64,000 bases of DNA from NCBI GenBank assembly GCA_013396915.1, contig VWZL01000312.1, positions 1 through 64,000 on the forward strand, written 5' to 3'. Below the pieces are notes generated by a model that did not search any database, had not been told where the DNA came from, and saw only the letters and a list, made by a program, of their open reading frames with translations. Made by a program: the position numbers and the translations under genes. Position 1 is the first letter of the stretch. Every line of letters begins with the position of its first letter. This document shows, piece by piece, positions 27,201 to 38,760 of this stretch. This DNA is from Stercorarius parasiticus (Eukaryota; Chordata; Aves; Charadriiformes; Stercorariidae).

Positions 27201-30200
27201 GTGCCGTAACCAACCTGAGTTCTCCAGCCCCGTGAGGAAATCGCTCATTGAGGGGGACTTCATTTCACACACTAAGAACACAAACAAAGGAATTAGCTGA
27301 CACGCCATTAACAACATTTCTTTTTCCCCACCTTCTCATTACCTCTTCACAGCAACACAGCCTGGTGGATCCTAAAAGCTAGTATTGCCACACTTTTTAA
27401 GTGTCAGCAGCAATACCCTGTCTAAAGGACACAAACCAGAAATTTTTAGTTATGAGAGAACTTGAGGATCTGAAAACCTCCTCTTTTTTTAAAGAGTAAC
27501 TCATTTTTTCAGCTGAGTTTCTTTCAACAAAGGCTGTCTTCAGTGATCTGTTACTTCACTATAAATCACTATCGCACACATCTAACAACCACTAACATGC
27601 AGTCACCATCACAAAGATGTGCAGAAAGGAGAGCTCTAATTTAGAGAGAGAAATAACACGTCTAACCTTGCAGGCAACTCAGATCCTATATTGAAACCCA
27701 GCACAGAAATACTGATAGTAATACAGTTCAGTAGTCTGTAAGCACCAGCAAGAGAGATTTTATCACTGCCGAAGAAAAATATGGGAGTAAACAAGTATTT
27801 ATTCTGCCTCTTCTTCCACCGCAAAATAAATCTGCCCAGGAACATGCAATTGAGGACTTATACTTGTGATCAGGACAACCTCCTGGTTGCACGAATAGCC
27901 TCATTTTTCTCTAAGGTCACCACAGACCCTGCAGTGCTACCTGGCCAAGCAACTGGTAGCATCAATTACTCAACTATTTTGAAGCAAGATGACCATTAGG
28001 CTGGTTACTAAAATATTAAACTCCTGTTTTGAATGACAGCACTTGTATTACATTGTAGAAAACTAGCCACAGGGACCAAGCAGAATGATTTGCAGCTCAT
28101 CTACTCTGCCCTGTTCTGCATTCTTTGTCAGCACAAGAACGGCAACAGTGCTGGAAACCAGCTAGCAGTGTCCTGTTTGATCCAAGCTAGGCCATCACCT
28201 TTAATGGAAATTCTCCAAAAGTGCATTAGGGAAAATATGTGCCCAATTCACCTCTTGATCTCCAATGGCTCAGTAGGTATTTCTTCTGCATTGCTTCGCA
28301 TTTTTCCCCCCTAAGATATTAGTTGCTATTTTTGAACCACTACAAAACTAAGCATGATAATAAAACATCTAGCAGGAAAGCATTTTAACAACATTAATAC
28401 TTTCAGCCACTTCAATACAGCAAACAAAGTAAGATCTTGACTTTGCTCATCTGTTTCCACCACAACACCCAAGTCCACATGCACCTGTACACGTAGGGTT
28501 TATATTTTCAGCAACAGGTTCTGTCCTAAAGTAGCCAATGGTAACGAACGCTGGCCACTTGCACGGACCGTACCTACCTTCCAGGAGTTTCTGCAAGCTG
28601 CTCCGCATCACATGGATGTTTTCTATGCCAATAAATTTAAAGCGTATGTTATCATAATTATCTTCATTCTCATAACCCTTCCCAGCAGCTCGGTTGGCCA
28701 TGGCATTTAACTGTCAAATTCAGGGGAATGGGAATAGGATAGAAAAGAAAGAGAGAAAATTGCAACAAACAATATGCAGAAATAAGTTACTGTTTTGCGA
28801 GTCCTTGGGTTTTTTTTTTTTAAAATCTCCCAGAAAATATACTGAACAAAGTTGCTACTCAGACATACTTCCCCACCTCCCAGACATTACTTCCAGCTGT
28901 TTCACTAAAATTATACCATTGTCTCCAGTCCATTAGTCATATGCAGAGACTCATTAAGAATTTCTTAGGGTAGGCAGTATAAAAACCATGCCCAATTTCA
29001 GAATACTGCTGCCATCAAAACATGTAAAGAGACATTGAGTCTGCCTTAACTGTGAAGCTACATAAAAAGATTCAGGCAGAAGGATATGAAAGTAAAACTA
29101 GGAAAGCCATTTTTACGAGTAACATACATACATGGTGGTATAGAAATAGTAAGAGAATTCCAAAGCTTTTCACAGACATACATGCACAGATGAAATAAAG
29201 CCACCTGAGGGAAACATAGAAATATTAAAGTTGAGCAGAAAGAATACAGCAACCATCTGGAACTGCAGAAGAGAAGTAGAAAAGAAGCCAGTTGCTCTAA
29301 CAGTTACCCGAAACAGATCAAGAGCTACCAGGAAATCTTTAGCGGTGACAAAGGAGCACATCAACCCCCCACATCATAATTTGGGAAGAGAAGCAATTTG
29401 CCTCCATGGAGAGGAGAGAAGGAAGAGTCAAATACGTCATATACATCTTTAGAACAATTAAATAACCCTAGTGCTTCAGTTCTGTCTTTCAGAGTAAGAC
29501 ATGTGTTAGAAAGGGAAGTGTGACCAATTGCAAATTCTCCCTTTTTCAACAAATACTTTAGAACAAAATTGCCATCAATGACAGGTTTCAGTGGAACATC
29601 TATGATACTGGAAACTGTCTGTACCAAAAGAACATGCAGTGATTACTATAAACATGCATATAATTACAGAATAGGTTCTCTCTAGGAAATGTCATACTAC
29701 AAAAAGCCAAAATACATCTTGGAACAACAGGTGAAACATTCCCTGTTCCCAAGAAGACTTTTTCCCTTCTTGCCCTTGCCACAGTTTAACTAAATCTGCA
29801 GTTTCTTTAAAATAACTGCAATATGTGAACAGTGAAGCAGGTTCTCAGAAAGCTCAATTTTAAAATAATCAAAGCACTTTTAAATCTTAATTTAGAACAC
29901 AGGAATCAGTTTTTTAATTTGCTTATACTGACACTCCCGATCAATATGCTTACAAGACAATCACTTGACTTGGTTTCTAAATTCAGTTCCTCTAGACAAC
30001 AGTCATTAGAGATCTCATTTGGTGAACGTTTCTTCAATATCCTCTTACATTAACACCTCAGCAAAGCTCTAGTCCCAAACAGTGGCTACGGACTAGAAGA
30101 GCTGAACTGTACTGAACTCTGAGCTGCATATCACGAGATCGCTTGTGTTATTTTTACAAAGGCAAAAAATGGAGGGATTCCTTTTCTTAATTGTTATCGG

Positions 30201-33200
30201 ACTCCACACAGTCCCACTTCTTCCCAGGTCTGCTGATAAAAGCACTTCAGCCTCGTGGAACCGAATCCTAAGGCTTCTCTCCATCTCAACATATTAAGGA
30301 CCTGGCTCTCTGCAGGAAAATGCTTCACTGTCTCAGCCAGCTTCAAGACTGCCAGTTGCTTCAGGTCATCCTTAACACCAACCTCAACCCAGCCTACTCC
30401 AGGAGTGCAAGCATTCTTAACAGCACTTAACACTGCAGTTTTATTATGCACAAGCCTTCGTCACATTAAGATACCAAAGCAGAAGCCTGATATCGAATCC
30501 CCGATTCAGGACTGACACAATTTAACCTAACGCAGCATAAGAAAGCATTAGCAGAGTTGTGAAAGGATGAACTGGAAATGGCACTACTAATTCAGAAACC
30601 CCATGAAGGTACCTTTGGCCTTGTGTCTACAACATACATGAAGGGGCTCCCAGGGTTGGCTTCTCTGATCGCCTGCAGCATTTGTTCATCCTCCAGACAG
30701 CGCGCGCTGAACCCGGAGAGGGGCTGGCTACAACGACATATGGCAGCCTGCAACACAAAACACCTCACTCACATTTTTCTGCTTTCAGATCATTTCTATT
30801 GCACTGCCTCAAAGAACACTATTTAAGTGTCCTATTCTGTTTCACTGAAAAAGTGCTACTTAAATGGACATACAGAAATACTACTGGGATACTTCTCAAA
30901 GCTAGAAGTTTGGGAATCTTAAGAAAGCAGTGAGGCTAGGCAGCCCTGCTGTAAGCTTCATTGCTGCGTTCTCAAACGCACTATGCTCTGCCTGATGATC
31001 AGTATCCCAAGTGTTAGCATTTCTCACGTTTTCTACTTGGTTTCTATTGTCCAAACCATTTTTTCCCCCCCACAACTCTGCTTATCAGTTGTTACTGTTC
31101 CTTGCTCAGAACCACACTGAGTATGCTTTAGGGAAATGACAACAGTTGCCAGTACAACTCCGTGCAGTTGCCCAGGTCAAGGCACGCTTCCTCAGGAAAA
31201 CAACAACTTGACTGTGACAGCAATTTCCTAACATCTGCATCTAAAACATTGCTGAGACAGCAAAGTTTAAAATTTACATTCTGGTCTTCAGTGGAAAAAA
31301 AAAACAACTGAAACCTTCGCTTATTCTGAGCTAGCGGGGATTTATTTCAGGGTGGTTCTTCCTCTTCAATACTAAGAAAATCTAGCTGAGGTAACATGTT
31401 ATCGTCTTAAAACATTATTCACTACAGCTAAACAGTAGGTCATAAAAACCCCCACATAACAAGGCATTGCTGAAAGCTAATTAAAAAAAATATCCAGACC
31501 CAGACAGGAAGCTTGCAAAGTCTGTGCTTTTTGCACAGCTCTGGATGCATCGCCAGTGTCTGTCTTTAGCTTATTCTGTGACTCAGAACAAACTAACATT
31601 AAAGACGTTAAGAGAAGCACAGTTCTCAAACGTGAATTTAATATGCTCTAATAATTATCTCATTCTTTCCTTTCACTGAAAGGGGACTAGACAAGAAGGG
31701 GAACCCTTACGCCCCACAAAGACAGCAGGCAATCAACAACTAACATTGTTTTCCTTATACAAGTACGAAAGCACCGGAATCCGCCCTCTGCTTCTGAACC
31801 TTGAACTTCCGATCACCACTGCCTTATTAGCGGCTCTAGGCACCACTATTTCGGGAGGATATGTGTTGCAAACCTAAGTGAGAAGAAAATAAATTAAAAA
31901 ATCCAGCTATTACTACTTAGCAATTCAAAACTCATAAAAAAAAGTATCAATCTTTAGCTTATGATCTAGCATTTATAAACAACAGGAATGAATTGTTTGC
32001 CACGATGTACCTTACACAGTCCACATATAAAGTTTCATGCCACTAAGATGCATACCACAGGAGTAGTGCAAAATAAAACAACGTGGTAAAGGAAACAATT
32101 TGCAATTGAATCAAAAAAAATGGAAGACATAGTACACAATACATATAAAAAGGAAGCTCTTTAAATCCATAAATTTTATGAAAGTTTCTGATTTGACACA
32201 AAAAGAGAAATTAAGAACAACTCTATTTAAAGAGTTCCTTTAAATCTTATTCAACTTGAAATGAGCTTCCAGCAATCGGGTAGCATCCTCAGAGGCCAGC
32301 TTTATCCTTTTTCCTCAAGGAAGTACAGTCTTTTCAGCATGTACTTCACAGATAAGCTATTCTCTAAGTCTGGCGTTACTTTAGGCTTGACAATTTTAAA
32401 ACATAAGTTGGAAAACCTGAGGAAATGATAAACTGCTGGCACTTGAGAGTCACATACTAGCAAGAAAAGCTTCTCGGTGATAAATGATTTTAGATGCCCA
32501 TGTTCAGATGCCCTAAATTGGCTAATGGAAAAAGCACCTCTCACATCGTATCTCAATTCAGGCGCCCAAAGATACAGTCATTTAAAATTACCAGTCACTT
32601 CTGACAGCACAGACTTCTATTTTTTCAACCCAAAGCGTAACAGTAAAGAAAACTAGTGGGGGAAGGGAGCGGAGGGCAGGGGAAAGCAATTCAAGAATAT
32701 ATTGGTATCTTCCTCAGAGTTGTTTGCTTTGTCTTTTAGACAGAAAGGTCTGACTGTACACAACATCAGAAGAAACAAAAAGGGAAATAATATGAAGCTG
32801 GAGTTTGAGTAAGCTTGCTGAAAAATGCTTTCATTTAATGCTATTTAGATCCAACCTGGCCTTGTAGGGGAGAAAGAAAATAAAGGCAGCAGCCAGTTAG
32901 GACTGAAATGACTGAGAGACCTTACTTAGCAGAAAATCCACCAAGCGAGAAAAAAAACCAATGTCTGTTTTCCGCTGCTGTTTTTCCTTCCTTACCTAGT
33001 CCCTTTCCACTCTGCCTCACTCCCCACCAAGCCAAACCCCTGCCATTTATTCCTCTTCTACACATCTGTCACCACCCTGGCGGGACTGGGTTTGGAAATA
33101 CCAAAAACGACTGAGGGTACTTCAGGTTTTTTGTAACAGATGGTTTGACATTTCTCTAGAAAAAACAAGCATCTGGTACTTTGCCAAGGGGATCAAAGCA

Positions 33201-36200
33201 AACCAAGGTGACTCTGCAGCTCATTCTGTTCTTCCATAGCTTCATTATCCGCAACTTCACATCAAGATGATGCTGCTTCGATTAAAACCAACTGAGCTCA
33301 TTCCTCCCCAGAGGCATCACTTATGCAGCAGCAGCAGTACTGCTGTATGTCATTAATAACAAAGAATAGATACTGCATTAAACGGCTACTTTGGGCAAGA
33401 ATTACCTCATAGTCTTTATTAACATCCGTTATTTCCCAATAGTCGTTTGGAATTCCCATACGCTGGTAATCTACTTTTAAATCAATCAGCTTCCATCCAA
33501 TCTCACGGTTCTCTTTAGACATTTTAGGATTATAAGAGAAAGCATAAAGTTCTTCAGGTTTCACTGGGAAGAAAGAAAAAAATTAACTAGTTAGAGAGAT
33601 ACAAAGACACAGGGGGAGGTCAACACTTCCTCCTAAAGGCCATCTTTTGGATGTGTGCAAGCCAATGAGCTGCAGGTATACAACTGATACAAGGACTGAA
33701 CAAAATTACCCAGCCAAGAAAGATCAGGAGACTTAGAAATCATTTACTAAAGCAGCCAAAGGGCTATGCCACTGTACTGCCTAGTTGGCAATATTTTAAT
33801 AATAGCTATTTTCCTTATACTTCTGCCTCCAAAAAGATTAGAAGCATGAAGTTTTCTTTTATCACTTTGCGACCTTCACTACTCTAAGCAAACTTAGACT
33901 GATTCTCACTCCTTAAAAAAATATAAATACAGTACTACATAAAAGAGTACAGATATTTAAATATTCCCAACCTCACATTTACAGGTTTTTGTTCGGGGTA
34001 GTACCGAGTGCCAACAATCCATATTAAAATTCTCAGGAATCTCCAATACTCAGTTCCCACATGCAGGGAGATAGACTACAACATTTCTTTGAATCAATTA
34101 AAACTTCAAAGTAGTAATTTTTCCCAAACAAATTATTTCCTACTGAATTCACTGCAATAGGTGTGTTAGACAACATTTATACCATAAGAATTAATCCATA
34201 AAAGAAAATTCATATTAAAAGATATATTTTCTTTGAAGAGTTCATAAAACAGCTCTTGCACACCTGTAAGTTCATTGTTCAACAGTGAATTCTGAGCCGC
34301 ATGGAAAACTTGATAGATGTCTTGAATATTACTGTCAGCCCAACAAAAGCTACAGGTTGTGTCTGACAAATGGTAATTTCTTCCTCCCTCCATCTGTACC
34401 ATCCCGATTTCCTTCCCTCTCTTCATAAAATGCAAATCCAACCAATAACTCATACAGCTGATTCCCAAGGCAGCAAGCGCTCCAGAGACAGTGAAACCTG
34501 TCAGAGTCTGATAAAGCAGCCAGGTTACCAGACAGGTAACCCATAGCTGTCAATCATACATGTGCAAATCATAAATAATTATATGCTCTGCCAAAAAAAA
34601 GATGAAGTAAGCATACATACAGAAATTTTAAGACAATAAAAGAAAACTACTAAAATCCATAAATAGAACAAAAGAAAGAGCTACAGCATATTACACAAGT
34701 AACCACAAGACAAAAGAAACTGATGTTATCCCCTGCAGTGACAGCTCCCACGCTTCAAGACACTACATAAGTCTCTAATTTTCAAAACTGAAAGAACAGT
34801 GATGGCTTTTAAACATAACATCAGAAACTTGCCAGATACAGCATTAGAATTAGAACTTCGGAACTAAGAAAATTCCAAAGCTCAGAGCACAAGGGAGATG
34901 CGGGGAATAAACACAGGCCTTAATATCAATCAAAAAAACCCCAAACTCAGCAAAATCCATTTCTACCAAGTATTTCTATTCAAGTGCTACGTGACGGCCA
35001 ACATGAAGCAGACTGGTGGTGTCAATTCCCTTCCTTTAGACTAGTGACATAATTACAAATGGCATCCTTATAATAATGCCAAACTCCAAACACTGTCTCA
35101 CTGAAGGAGCACCCCAAAACCAGAAGCTGCCATAGACAGAAGCCAGGTAGGAAACCCAGTGGAATGCTGTCCTGCAAGAAGAACAAGGAGCCTGAAGATT
35201 CATCCATGATGGACTAAAAAGCTGAAACCAGAAGAGACCACAGGCTTTTGAGGATGCTTTGTTGACTCCATGTCAGGGCAGACAGGCTGAAGCACAGGGT
35301 TTCACAACTGAAAGAGGACAAACACTGAAGAGTAACCTAAACATGCCATTGGGAAACAAATAAATGGAAGATGCCAATGTTTAAAGCTTTATTTGTTCAC
35401 AGAAATCTGTGAACATCTGGATCAACTGGAAAGGGCAGAACTACACACAGCCAACAGCTAAGTCACAGAAATGACTGACAATAGCCAGGCATGGGATATG
35501 ACACTCGGCACGAGTGCTACAAGAAAAAAGCCTGAGATGCTGCATGCAGACTCAGTCAGGCAAATGAACTTTGCATGGGTCTTCAGAAGTTCCTCATGGG
35601 AGACCACTACCTTGTTCCCACTGCCACAGAAGATTTGTGTTTAGTTTGGAAGCAAATGCCCAGGTCCAGGGGGCAGCACTCTACTTACTGAGCCAACCCA
35701 CACAGATCATCTCTGCTGGTGGAAACTGATTCTGATTTCACATCCTCCCCCTCCTGTACCGACACCAATAGCCTGGGCAGGCAAAGCTCTCTCTAGTGCT
35801 GGGAGGCTTGTCTGAGCTTAAAGCATTTCAACAATTCGCAAAACAGACTCCCATCCCAAATACCTGGTTGTGAAAGTTTAAGCAACGAGGTATAGACTTC
35901 ATGACAGTCACGTTCCTGCCCAATAACAAAGTGAGCCACGTGGAAGTTCTTGCAGTGAATAAGGAGTGGATATCCAGCCGTGGCCAGAGGCAATTTTTCT
36001 ACAGTTGCAATGTGGTGATGCAGAATCTGAAAAACAGCAAATAAACAACATTTTTCAGAAGCCATTGATAAGGTTGCAAGCAGTACAAGCAGATATTAAA
36101 GTTTTTGCAACACTATCAGTTATTTATGCTTACTGCATCTAACTAGCAGCAGAAAATGAGTTTATTTCTGATATTCATCAAACAAACATAATAAGCATCC

Positions 36201-38403
36201 AGACTGTGCACCCAAAGGCTAGGTAACTAAGAGCAAGACTGAAAAAATACAGATGTACACAAATTAGAGACTGATGTGCAGCTTAGTTTACCTGGTTCAC
36301 TTTGCTTTCCCTCCAACCCTCATATGCAATTCCTTTTTACTTTAGAATTAATAAGAAAAGGCTAATTTCAGTGCTAATTTTGCACTTCTAAAAGCTGTAA
36401 ATTCAAGTTTGGTGGCTTGGCATATTGAGTTTGAGATAGGAAGCGAGACAAGTTTTTTATGTTCCTGGAACTAACACTAATTCAGTGAGTGCCCTCTATC
36501 AAGTTGCATTGTGTCCATTTCCTTCCAAAACAGCTGTTTCTGTTAAGCATTTGGTATCAAAACGGTATAAAAGACCACTACAACTTTGGAACTCACAAAC
36601 CTGTTCGTTCTGGATATGAGATATAAAGTAATTTTTAAACCCGTGTTTAAACAGACTCCAGGTATCATAACATACCCATGTTTCTTTTCTGACTTCAGCA
36701 GAAGCTTCTACATAGATTAGGTGAGTAGCTGTCAGGTATAACGTCCCATTTGCTGCCTTCCTATTTGTATAGCGATCTAGTAGTTTCACATTTTCAACCT
36801 GCAACGTAAAAAGAGTATGAAAAAATGAATTTAACTTTGATCAAGGAAATATCTAAGCATCTGTTGAACTGCAATCATTTCACTTCTATTATACAATTCA
36901 GGAAGTAAGACAGAAAAATGTAAGAATTAAAGTCTCCCCTGAAACAGTAACTCAGCTTTACGCTACAAATTCAAATTATTTCTCCAGCAATCAAAGCCAA
37001 AAAGGTTCAGCAAACAGCCAAGGTTTAGCACCAGTGTTGAGTAATAGGATTACTGGATTTGTAGCCAAGATGATCACAGTTTATTACTGTGTACGGTTGC
37101 AGAAATAACAAGACAAAGAACTGCAGAAGAAAAGACTGTCCACGTTCAGTATAACCGAAGTATTGCTCCGAAAGAAACAGCCCTCTCCAGTCTGACTTCC
37201 AACTGCTCAGTCGCTAGAAAAAAGTATTAGTAGCTACTTCTTGTACCACAGTTCCTAGGCACATAAGCGCATTTCATAAAACTGAGCTAAACAATAAAAT
37301 AATTTTTAAAAACATGAGCACACATGTAACAAAATATTAGAGTATTTTACATTATTTGATTGATTTTCTTCTGGCCTACTGGCTTCTTAATGAACATAGA
37401 TGGAATTTTTCTTTCATCATTAAGCAAAAACAGTGGGAAAAAAACAACTGGAAGGACAATGAAAGCATTTTAGCAGCATATGATAAATTACTTCTGGGTA
37501 CTGAATATGTAAGCTTCCTCAGAGAGTCACTGGTCTCAGACAAAACGTGGAAAACAGCAAAAAAATTTGAAGTGCAGAGGTCTCCTCTGTATGTCTTCCT
37601 ACAAAGCCCTGTTTTTCAGTACATATAATTTTTATGCCTGATCTTGCTGTTTATTCAGGCCACTACAGACAAGCAGGCCCAGCAAAGCAGCTTAGCCAAC
37701 AGGTAAGGAGCATCCCCAAACTAATATCCTCCAGAATAAAATAAAACAAAATACAGCAACCTTCATGGGATTAAAATAAATAAATAAATCAATCAACGGC
37801 TAGATAGACAGCTGCCTTAAGTAAATACAATTTTTTTCAGCTGTCATAAGCACAGCATTCCCAGAGCTCCTATTTCACTTTATTCAACTGAAAAAGCCCA
37901 TCTTGATTCACTTTTTCGGCCTGAGGGGGTCTCCGCACATTGATACAAACGAGTTTACACGAATCGTACCCAAAGCACCTTTTGATCAGGATCCTTACTA
38001 AAAATTCCCTTTCCAACAAGGCAATGCAGTAAGAAATACTTAAACGCCATGTAAAGTAGGGTTAAGCCTTCCAGAGTTATCCGTGACCCGTCTGAGAAGT
38101 GCAAGGAACGGTCACGAATAAGAATGCCTTGAAGGAAAGCAAAGATAGCCAGTTTACTGAAATTAATCACGACATTAAAATAAACAAATAAAGCAAAAAG
38201 TCCTTGTAAAGGCAGGGCCCTGACAACAGCCCAGCCGAGGCCAGACGCCCCCGGAGGGGCTTCACCTCAGGTATCCCGCGGGGAAGCCCCAGCGCAGGAC
38301 GGCGAGCGGAGCCCCCAGACACAACGAGGAGACCCTAACGAAGGGGCGGCTGGCTCCCGGATGCGGCACAGCCCCTTACCTTGGGGGTGGTGATGTGCTC
38401 CAT
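18208..38403 (-). CDS. MTMR8: Myotubularin-related protein 8, phosphoinositide 3-phosphatase
   Basis: Removes the 3-phosphate from PI3P and PI(3,5)P2 on membranes; the family member is known to pair with MTMR9. Fourteen coding exons: 38403-38380, 36798-36676, 36026-35864, 33563-33406, 31873-31745, 30747-30613, 28710-28578, 27271-27162, 26049-25924, 24261-24212, 22134-21934, 21516-21388, 20448-20322, 18492-18208. All introns are GT-AG and the sum is 1893 nt, giving 630 aa. The N-terminal PH-GRAM domain spans about 1-100 ([18 protein letters not shown]). The phosphatase domain is about 125-500, with an intact CX5R loop HCSDGWDR (Cys338, Arg344) in exon 9. A short charged helix lies at about 510-538, followed by a 94-residue low-complexity tail. 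Residues after CX5R ([23 protein letters not shown]) match MTMR8 over MTMR6/7 by eye, and the ASB12 neighbour agrees. The start has a full GCCGCCATGG context. The tail is shorter than and unlike the human one. Confidence 0.97.
18895..19488 (-). mobile_element. Solo LTR, avian ERVL-type endogenous retrovirus
   Basis: Read on the minus strand the element begins TGTACTGGGTCTGGCTGG. It continues through blocks I recognise from an abundant bird LTR (CAGCTGACCCGAACTGACCAAAGG, with GGAATATTCCGTACCATATG, and CTGTTGATCAGAAGTAG), an AATAAA at 19075-19070, and CTTTATCTTGACCCACAAG, ending near CCACCA. It is about 594 nt, with no internal viral genes and no second LTR, so it is a solo LTR. I see no clear target-site duplication, so the limits may be off by some bases or the copy is old. 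A C14 run is at 19177-19190. It lies in the last MTMR8 intron in the sense orientation. The family assignment is from memory of the consensus. Confidence 0.8.
19177..19190. repeat. C14 homopolymer inside the solo LTR
   Basis: Fourteen consecutive C on plus (G14 on the transcribed strand). This position in the LTR is variable and G-rich in related copies, and is prone to length errors. Confidence 0.9.
20449..25923 (-). other. MTMR8: MTMR8 introns 9-12
   Basis: Introns 20449-21387, 21517-21933, 22135-24211 and 24262-25923 separate the exons encoding the second half of the phosphatase domain. All obey GT-AG with conserved phases (2, 2, 2, 0 from right to left across exons 10-13 as read). No transposon or gene was recognised inside them. 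Confidence 0.85.
26050..33405 (-). other. MTMR8: MTMR8 introns 4-8
   Basis: Introns 26050-27161, 27272-28577, 28711-30612, 30748-31744 and 31874-33405. Intron 5 has the less usual donor AAT|GTTAGT, but the frame and the homology across it (YLYKENN then [12 protein letters not shown]) confirm it. No other element was recognised in these introns. Confidence 0.85.
33564..38379 (-). other. MTMR8: MTMR8 introns 1-3
   Basis: Introns 33564-35863, 36027-36675 and 36799-38379. Intron 1 begins inside the CpG-rich promoter region. A short AAATA/AATA repeat lies around 37775-37795. About 34960-35700 is noticeably less AT-rich than its surroundings and may be an old repeat that I cannot name. Confidence 0.8.
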
Positions 38404-38760
38404 GGCGGCACCTCCCGCCTCACCTCAGCACGCCCGGCCTCCGCGCCGCCATTTGCAGGGGGCAGCGCCCGGCCCCCGCCGCAAACCTCGCGAGAGGCTG
38501 GCGGGGCGGCGCCGCCGCCGCCCTCTTGGATGAGGGCAGGGTCGACGCCGGGGGTTGATGTCGTGTGGGGTCGTCGTGCTCCTGTTGCCATGCCCCGGTG
38601 TCCCCGGCCCCGGGGCTGGTCCGGAAGGGTGGTGGGGAGTCTCGCCGTCCTCCGCAGCCTGGAGCTGCGCCCCAAAGAGGTCTCTCTGTCCTGCTGGGGT
38701 CCCACCGCCTCCAGGCTCCCGATCTCCCCTCCTGGAATGAGTGTACACGAAGCTCCTGGA
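38404..38760 (-). promoter_or_regulatory. CpG-rich promoter and 5' UTR of MTMR8
   Basis: This is dense GC and CpG sequence directly upstream of the MTMR8 start codon, continuing into intron 1 down to about 38220. A YY1-like site (CAAATGGCGGC on the minus strand) lies at 38455-38445, about 45 nt from the ATG. YY1 sites commonly sit just downstream of the transcription start in such promoters. No TATA box was seen. Open frames on both strands here (e.g. plus 38395-38841, minus 38376-38834) are GC artefacts. Confidence 0.7.
38445..38455 (-). promoter_or_regulatory. YY1-like binding site
   Basis: CAAATGGCGGC on the minus strand matches 10 of 11 positions of the long YY1 consensus. Its orientation agrees with MTMR8 transcription. 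Confidence 0.4.

Noticed and set aside
34960..35700. A possible diverged transposon in MTMR8 intron 3
   Set aside because: Its composition differs from the surroundings, but I could not match termini or coding remnants of any known family.
18208..38403. Assignment of the myotubularin gene to MTMR6 or MTMR7
   Set aside because: Exon peptides match MTMR8 better by eye, the catalytic Cys is residue 338 as in MTMR8, and the neighbour is ASB12, which accompanies MTMR8.
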